Shown here piece by piece: positions 6,159 through 9,899 of a stretch of 9,899 nucleotides of DNA (positions are counted from its first letter, which is position 1; every line of letters begins with the position of its first letter). Origin of the DNA: Polyangiaceae bacterium (GTDB taxonomy: Bacteria > Myxococcota > Polyangia > Polyangiales > Polyangiaceae); contig JAICTU010000346.1 in the NCBI GenBank assembly GCA_025936205.1, positions 1 through 9,899 of the forward strand. The letters are read 5' to 3'. A model generated the notes under the pieces. It had not been told where the DNA came from and did no database searches. It saw nothing but the letters and a program-made list of their open reading frames with translations. Made by a program: the position numbers and the translations under genes.

Positions 6159-8411
6159 TCAGCCTTTCTGGAACACCAGCAGGGTCGCGCTCAGCGGCTC
6201 CAGCGTGTAGCGCAGCGTGCTGCCTTTCAGCTCCGCGGGCTTGCCGGGGTTGACCGACGTGTTCGAGCGATCCATCACGAAGGTTTTCACGGATTTGTAG
6301 GGCTTGCCCTTACCGAGATCGAAGACCCCGGTGTAGCGGTTCTGCTGGTGCTTGTTGATGGCGATCACGGTCAGATTGCCGTTCGAATCCCTGGCCGCAA
6401 AGACCGATGCCGCGTCAGCGTTCGGCACGCTCGCCTCGACCGCGGTGTCGCCGAACTTGCCGCCCTTGCCGTCGTAGTTGCGATAGAGCTTAAAGGCGGC
6501 CGCCACGTACGGCGGCAGCGGCTCGACCGCCGCGCCGCTGCCCCAGTACGTCGCCAGGTACACGCCTTCGCGGCCCAGCACACCGAGCACGTCCACCTGC
6601 GCCAGCCCGCCGGAGACGTCCGTGGTGCCGCCGTAGTTGTACTCGGTCATGGTGAGCTCGGTGCCCGGATAGCGCTTCTGGACGACCTCGCGCAGCCAGG
6701 GGATGAGCCGGATGGGCTTGCCCGTCTGCTGTACGATCCAGCTCTTCTCCTTGTACTCCGGATCCCACAGGCTACGTGGCGCCTGCAGGCGCTCGTCGAT
6801 CGTGGAGCGGGAGGCGTCATCGGCGGTGATGCGCTGGCTGCCGCGCGCTTCTGGGTACCAGTGGATATCCAGCGCGTCGACCAGGCGATGGCCGTGCTTC
6901 TTCTCCAGACGTTTCATCGCGTCGAGGAAGAAGTCCGTATAGGTGCCGAAGTCCACGTTGTACTTGGCAGCGTCCGGCGCGGAGCTGAGCGATTGGTACT
7001 CGGACCAGCCGTACATCACCGCGCCGAGCAAGAAAGCGCTCTTGTCGACGTCCTTGATCGCTGCCGCCGTCTCTTCGGTACGGCGCACGATCTCGTCGTA
7101 CGTGGTGTGCTCGGGATGGATCAGGGGGTGCGTCTGCGGCCAGAGCGCGGGCTCGTTGTCGAGCGAATAGAACTTGATGCCACCCTTGTCGGCCTTGCCG
7201 AGCTTCTTCACCAGGTAGGCGACGAACTCGTCCTCATACACCACGCCGTCGTTCAGATCGGGTGTGTCCGCGAACGGTTGGCCCTTGCGCGCCTTGGAGG
7301 CGACCCAGCGCTTGCTCGGCGCCTTCTCCTCGGGCTTGACCGGGCCGTTCTTGTCCGCCGTCACGAAGTCGAGCATCGGCACCGTGGCGATGGTGTCGGC
7401 TCCGGCGGCCTTGTTCTTTTCGAAGAAGCCCAGGAACTGCGCCGCGGGCTGGTCGCAGTTGGGGAGATTCAGGATCGTGCAGGGCCACTGATCGCTGTTG
7501 TGAATGTAGTCCTGGCCGGCGTTCGAGTAGTTCGCTTCCCAGTTGTAGGCCGAGCCGCGGTTGCCGCCGTTGCGCCGAACCGTCGCGCCCGTGTCGTCGA
7601 ACGGCTGCGAGTTGATGCCGTACACGTAACGGCTGATCTTGCGGATCGTCTTGGTCGGCTTGATCTGAAAGGCCAGCTCGCCCGCGTCCACCGGTTCCAG
7701 CCGCGGCGCCGACACCGCGGGGCGCTCGGCGAGCTTGCGATCGACGCCGCTCGTGGTCGGCAGATTGGCGAGCGGGACGTTCTTGGCGAAGTTCTCGACG
7801 CTGAGGCCACCGATCTGGATCGTCTCCGGCGTGTAGCCGAGGCGGAAATGCAGGTTGGCCTGGCCCGGGGCGTAGTCGGCCGCGGCTCGGAAGCGGACGT
7901 TGACCTTGCGCCACTCCTTCGTGAGCGGCACCGGGTAGCTCACGGACTTGGTGTAGGGCTCGCTGCCGAGCTCGAACACGAACTCCGTCTCTCCCCCGCC
8001 CGACTCCTGCTCCTTCTCCACGCGCACGTAGAACGTGGCGAGCAGCACGTCGTCTTTTTGCACGGCCACCTTGATGGGAGTGCTCATCTGCATCTCCCAT
8101 GGGGAGGCGCCGGCCTCCTTCACCACGGCCTCGACGGCCTTGTCGAAGGGCTGGCCCGTCACGTCGATGGTCCGCAGCTCCACCTTGCTGGTGGCACCCG
8201 CCGGCTGAAACGCCGTGATGCCCTCGCCGGCGAGCAGGTTGACTCCGCCGCTCGGCGCAGCAGCGCCGCTGCTGGCAGCCGCCTCAGCGGACGGCGTGCT
8301 GGCTGCGCTGCTGGCAGCCGGAGCGCCTGCGCGCTGGGCGCAGGAGGCTCCTGACAACGCGAGGGCGATCGCCGCCGCCTCGTACCGAAAGATTGTGCTC
8401 CGCAGGGTCAT
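6159..8411 (-). CDS. GH44 endoglucanase/xyloglucanase, exported lipoprotein-like, with N-terminal carbohydrate-binding-like domain
   Basis: The 750-residue precursor has a signal peptide (residues 1 to about 24, ending SGASC; the lipobox is imperfect) and an Ala/Ser-rich linker (25-55). A beta-sandwich CBM4/9-like domain follows (about 57-205). The GH44 catalytic domain spans about 255-650 and a small beta-domain ends the protein. Family signatures include YVYGINSQPFD, RRNGGNRGSAYNWEANYSNAG, the acid/base Glu420 in YSLDNEPALW, DIHWYPE, and the nucleophile Glu590 in TMTEYNYGG. The 170-residue gap between the two Glu fits GH44 enzymes such as CelJ. GH44 enzymes hydrolyse internal beta-1,4-glucosidic bonds of cellulose, xyloglucan or related glucans with retention of configuration. 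The protein should act outside the cell or on the outer membrane. The ATG at 8411 overlaps the stop of a broken upstream ORF (ATGA), suggesting former translational coupling; a GGAG lies 11 bases upstream. The catalytic residues look intact, so the enzyme should be active. Confidence 0.93.
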   Translation of the reverse strand: MTLRSTIFRYEAAAIALALSGASCAQRAGAPAASSAASTPSAEAAASSGAAAPSGGVNLLAGEGITAFQPAGATSKVELRTIDVTGQPFDKAVEAVVKEAGASPWEMQMSTPIKVAVQKDDVLLATFYVRVEKEQESGGGETEFVFELGSEPYTKSVSYPVPLTKEWRKVNVRFRAAADYAPGQANLHFRLGYTPETIQIGGLSVENFAKNVPLANLPTTSGVDRKLAERPAVSAPRLEPVDAGELAFQIKPTKTIRKISRYVYGINSQPFDDTGATVRRNGGNRGSAYNWEANYSNAGQDYIHNSDQWPCTILNLPNCDQPAAQFLGFFEKNKAAGADTIATVPMLDFVTADKNGPVKPEEKAPSKRWVASKARKGQPFADTPDLNDGVVYEDEFVAYLVKKLGKADKGGIKFYSLDNEPALWPQTHPLIHPEHTTYDEIVRRTEETAAAIKDVDKSAFLLGAVMYGWSEYQSLSSAPDAAKYNVDFGTYTDFFLDAMKRLEKKHGHRLVDALDIHWYPEARGSQRITADDASRSTIDERLQAPRSLWDPEYKEKSWIVQQTGKPIRLIPWLREVVQKRYPGTELTMTEYNYGGTTDVSGGLAQVDVLGVLGREGVYLATYWGSGAAVEPLPPYVAAAFKLYRNYDGKGGKFGDTAVEASVPNADAASVFAARDSNGNLTVIAINKHQQNRYTGVFDLGKGKPYKSVKTFVMDRSNTSVNPGKPAELKGSTLRYTLEPLSATLLVFQKG

Positions 8412-8659
8412 CGCTTCTTGCTCTCCAAGAACTTCACGTCATCGAGCCGCACGTCGAACGGCTGCCCCCACCGAGCTGAACACCACTGTGACCCCCTGGG
8501 AGCGCCTGACCGCGGCGGGCGCTGTGCGCAGCCCGACCGCTGCCGCTGGTCGGCGATGGCCAGTGGGTAGTCCTTGCCGTCGGGGGTCAGATCGATGTTG
8601 CTACGCCCAACCAGCAGGTAAAGGACTGCGACCAACGCGGCCGTCGTAGCGCACTGCAA
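8408..8659 (-). pseudogene. Broken ORF upstream of GH44, beta-sandwich/CBM-like C-terminal remnant
   Basis: The frame ending at 8408 reads LVAVLYLLVGRSNIDL (one hydrophobic segment), then GKDYPLAIADQ, and ends QPFDVRLDDVKFLESKKR. The middle is implausible (QRQRSGCAQRPPRSG). In the next frame the same stretch reads RRSQGVTVVFSSVGA, which matches the WxxVTVxFSS strand expected just before FDVRLDDVKF. That implies two compensating indels, roughly 8470-8560, in a former carbohydrate-binding or periplasmic beta-sandwich protein. The only start is a TTG at 8659. Its TGA overlaps the GH44 ATG. It could instead be a real 83-residue protein of unknown function, but the frame switching argues against that. 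Confidence 0.4.
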
Positions 8660-8676
8660 CCGATATCACAAGTCTC

Positions 8677-8700
8677 CGCGAATCCCACCGCGAATCCCAC
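8677..8700. repeat. 12-bp tandem duplication
   Basis: CGCGAATCCCAC occurs twice with no spacer, at 8677-8688 and 8689-8700. The copies are identical. It is probably a slippage product in non-coding DNA; no function is apparent. Confidence 0.8.
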
Positions 8701-8797
8701 TGCCACCGGAGTCAGTGCACGCGCTCGCCGACTAGGGGCTGTCTCTAGTTTTCCCCCCTCGAGGCCGGAGTGGCGGCGGATGCCCTGCCGCACTTTA

Positions 8798-8825
8798 ATC
8801 TGAGGTTTCCATGGAAACCTCAGAT
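8798..8825. repeat. Perfect 28-bp palindrome
   Basis: ATCTGAGGTTTCCA (8798-8811) is followed directly by its exact reverse complement (8812-8825), with no spacer. The flanking bases (A at 8797, C at 8826) no longer pair. It lacks a T run on either side and has no loop, so it is less like an intrinsic terminator than a binding or recombination site, or the joined ends of a small element. It lies between the oxidoreductase stop and the GH44 region. Confidence 0.8.
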
Positions 8826-8915
8826 CGTCGCACACGAGGGGCTTCGGTGGCATCCGGCGTTTCGCTCATGAAAGCCGCACTGCCATTTTGGTCACCTGGC
8901 GTCGCGGGCGGTCCA

Positions 8916-8937
8916 GCCTTCTGCTTCGGCAGGAGGC
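8916..8937. other. UUCG-capped hairpin downstream of the oxidoreductase gene
   Basis: GCCTTCTGC (8916-8924) pairs with GCAGGAGGC (8929-8937), with one G-U, around TTCG. The exceptionally stable C(UUCG)G form exists only on the + strand; on the - strand the loop is CGAA and the wobble becomes an A-C mismatch. It lies about 35 bp past the - strand oxidoreductase stop, a usual place for a terminator, but no T run follows on either strand. It could be a factor-assisted terminator or part of an unknown + strand RNA. Confidence 0.4.
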
Positions 8938-8971
8938 CTGCATTTGTGCCTGTAATTCGCGTTGCAGGACA

Positions 8972-9613
8972 CTAGGGCCGCAGCAGCTTGAAGGCGTGCG
9001 TCCATTCCTGGTTCAGGAAACCTGGGATGCACCACAACATGCACAGCGGCTCGATGGCGCGCGCGGCGGCCGCCACCCCCATATCGGCGACCTCCCAGCC
9101 AAAGTCGTCCAGAAGCGCGCTCACCGTGACCTTGGCGCGCGCGTCGTTGCCGCAGATGAACATCGTGGGACGTCCGCCCTTGAACACCGGATCCACCATC
9201 ACCGCGGCGCCGACGCAGGAGAACGCCTTCACGAACTTCGCCTCCGGCGAAGCCGCCTGCAACCGCTCCAACAGTGAGCGCCCCTGCTCCGTGAAGAAAT
9301 GCAGAACCCCCGCTTCCGGCGGCCGCTCGTCGATCGGATTCGTGGTGTCGATCACGACCTTTCCGGAGAGCGCATCTCCGCAGGCCGCGACCACCTCCTC
9401 GGCGGCCGTCCCCTTCACCGCCAACACCACCACATCCCCGTACACGGCAGTCACCGCGAACGTGCCGACGCTGCCCCGCTCGCCCGCGCTGCTCGCCCAT
9501 CCCGACAATTTTTCCGGCGTGCGCGAGCCACGCATCACCTCGTGGCCGTGCTTCAGGAATCCATTCGCCAGAGTCTCGCCCACCACCCCCGAACCAATCA
9601 CGCCTATTCGCAT
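8972..9613 (-). CDS. NADPH-binding oxidoreductase of the F420-reductase (COG2085) family
   Basis: The 213-residue protein is a single Rossmann-type domain of normal length for this family. It opens MRIGVIGSGVVG, with GSGVVG (7-12) as the dinucleotide-binding GxGxxG loop. MRGSRTPEK (27-35) follows, where Ser30, Arg31 and Lys35 match residues that hold the 2'-phosphate of NADP in F420:NADP oxidoreductases. VVVLAVKG (61-68), VVIDTTNPI (86-94), FVKAFSCVG (127-135) and MFICGND (151-157) are further family landmarks. The cofactor is therefore probably NADPH. Whether the partner is F420, a flavin or another small molecule cannot be told, since no F420 biosynthesis gene is nearby. GAGAGAGG lies 5 bases before the ATG and a plausible promoter lies just upstream, so it looks like its own transcription unit. 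It is predicted to be cytoplasmic. Confidence 0.88.
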   Translation of the reverse strand: MRIGVIGSGVVGETLANGFLKHGHEVMRGSRTPEKLSGWASSAGERGSVGTFAVTAVYGDVVVLAVKGTAAEEVVAACGDALSGKVVIDTTNPIDERPPEAGVLHFFTEQGRSLLERLQAASPEAKFVKAFSCVGAAVMVDPVFKGGRPTMFICGNDARAKVTVSALLDDFGWEVADMGVAAAARAIEPLCMLWCIPGFLNQEWTHAFKLLRP

Positions 9614-9618
9614 ACTGG

Positions 9619-9626
9619 CCTCTCTC
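9619..9626 (-). promoter_or_regulatory. Ribosome binding site of the oxidoreductase gene
   Basis: GAGAGAGG on the - strand, then CCAGT, then the ATG at 9613. It is among the best RBSs in the window and supports this start. Confidence 0.65.
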
Positions 9627-9634
9627 GTGCCGCT

Positions 9635-9662
9635 ATCTTACGTGACCGAGCCGCGGAGGCAA
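9635..9662 (-). promoter_or_regulatory. Possible sigma-70-type promoter of the oxidoreductase gene
   Basis: On the - strand, TTGCCT (9662-9657) is followed after 16 bp by TAAGAT (9640-9635), with 4 of 6 consensus bases in each box. Transcription would start near 9628, giving a leader of about 15 bases that just includes the RBS. It is a pattern match only, in a GC-rich genome where promoter calls are uncertain. Confidence 0.4.
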
Positions 9663-9899
9663 TCTCCAGGGGGAGGCGCGCTCCGCGGAGTTTCCCACTC
9701 GCGTTGCGAGCAGGAATTGGGGCTCGGCCCGCACGGCACTCGCCGGCGCCAGGATGAGCCCAAAAGTTCGCTGCGCCGGAGCCCCCCCAGCCACTCACTC
9801 GTGGCCCAACTGGTGCTGAAGGGAGATCGGCAGCGGGCCTATCCTAGCGACGCGGGGGGACCTGTGGGGCCGAGCCCTCATGCCGTTACCAGTGGAACA

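Larger units (their letters stand above)
8660..8971. other. Gene-free stretch with repeats and hairpins
   Basis: No protein-like reading frame is visible in these 312 bp. An 88-codon - strand frame through 8587-8853 has no recognisable motif and runs across the palindrome. The stretch holds a 12-bp tandem duplication (8677-8700), a perfect 28-bp palindrome (8798-8825) and a UUCG-capped hairpin (8916-8937). A small inverted repeat, ACTAG/CTAGT (8731-8735 and 8745-8749), is followed by TTTT and is too weak to call a terminator. No tRNA or known riboswitch pattern was recognised. Confidence 0.5.

Noticed and set aside
6024..8354. A 776-codon + strand open frame opposite GH44.
   Set aside because: It is an antisense shadow of a GC-rich gene. 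The peptide is rich in Arg, Ala, Leu, His and Val without domains, while the - strand frame has all GH44 signatures.
8731..8749. AGGGGCTGTCTC-like sequence that resembles the ends of some IS5-type elements.
   Set aside because: There is no matching inverted end, target duplication or transposase nearby; the match is too short to call.
8587..8853. An 88-codon - strand frame upstream of GH44.
   Set aside because: It has no motif and runs through the perfect palindrome, the tandem repeat and the other remnant in a different frame.
9795..9899. Possible 3' end of a - strand gene entering from the right (34 codons to TGA at 9795-9797), and a + strand ATG at 9880.
   Set aside because: Neither shows a recognisable motif or good RBS; both are too short to separate from chance in this GC-rich DNA.

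Overview
The window looks like chromosomal DNA from a GC-rich, gliding or predatory deltaproteobacterium of the myxobacterial group, probably Polyangiales (Sorangium-like). This rests on four things: a lipoprotein with a long EGF array and a MopE-like cysteine-rich tail, a DUF3634-type small membrane protein, a secreted serine protease with a MYXO-CTERM-like sorting signal, and a GH44 glycanase. The assignment is inference from gene content; no rRNA or other marker is present.

Layout, left to right. Positions 1-193 hold no gene but begin with a very good intrinsic terminator on the + strand, so a + strand gene should end just left of the window. Positions 194-2980 (-) encode a 928-residue lipoprotein with sixteen tandem EGF-like domains. 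Positions 3120-3482 (-) encode a 120-residue membrane-anchored DUF3634-like protein. Divergent from it, 41 bp away, 3524-4882 (+) encodes a trypsin/V8-like secreted serine protease. Its reading frame runs about 75 codons past its sorting signal into the next gene. Positions 4746-5888 (+) encode an AAA_14/DUF4143 ATPase preceded by a perfect 9-bp inverted repeat in an AT-rich island.

From 5932 to 9613 everything is on the - strand. A frameshifted carbohydrate-binding-domain remnant (5932-6158) is followed by an intact GH44 endoglucanase/xyloglucanase lipoprotein (6159-8411). Upstream of that is a second broken ORF (8408-8659) whose stop overlaps the GH44 start, then a 312-bp gene-free stretch with a perfect 28-bp palindrome, a 12-bp tandem repeat and a UUCG-capped hairpin. 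Last comes an NADPH-binding F420-reductase-family oxidoreductase (8972-9613) with a good RBS and a plausible sigma-70 promoter. The last 286 bp show no convincing gene.

Functionally, three genes encode exported proteins (EGF lipoprotein, protease, glycanase), fitting a bacterium that adheres to and digests polymers or prey. They do not form one operon. The ATPase looks like an inserted passenger and the oxidoreductase a stand-alone metabolic gene. The most interesting signals are the Notch-like EGF array with eukaryotic modification consensus motifs, the ATPase junction (inverted repeat plus lost protease stop), the 28-bp palindrome, and the GH44 gene lying between two decayed fragments. I did not find a clear, wholly new multi-gene system.
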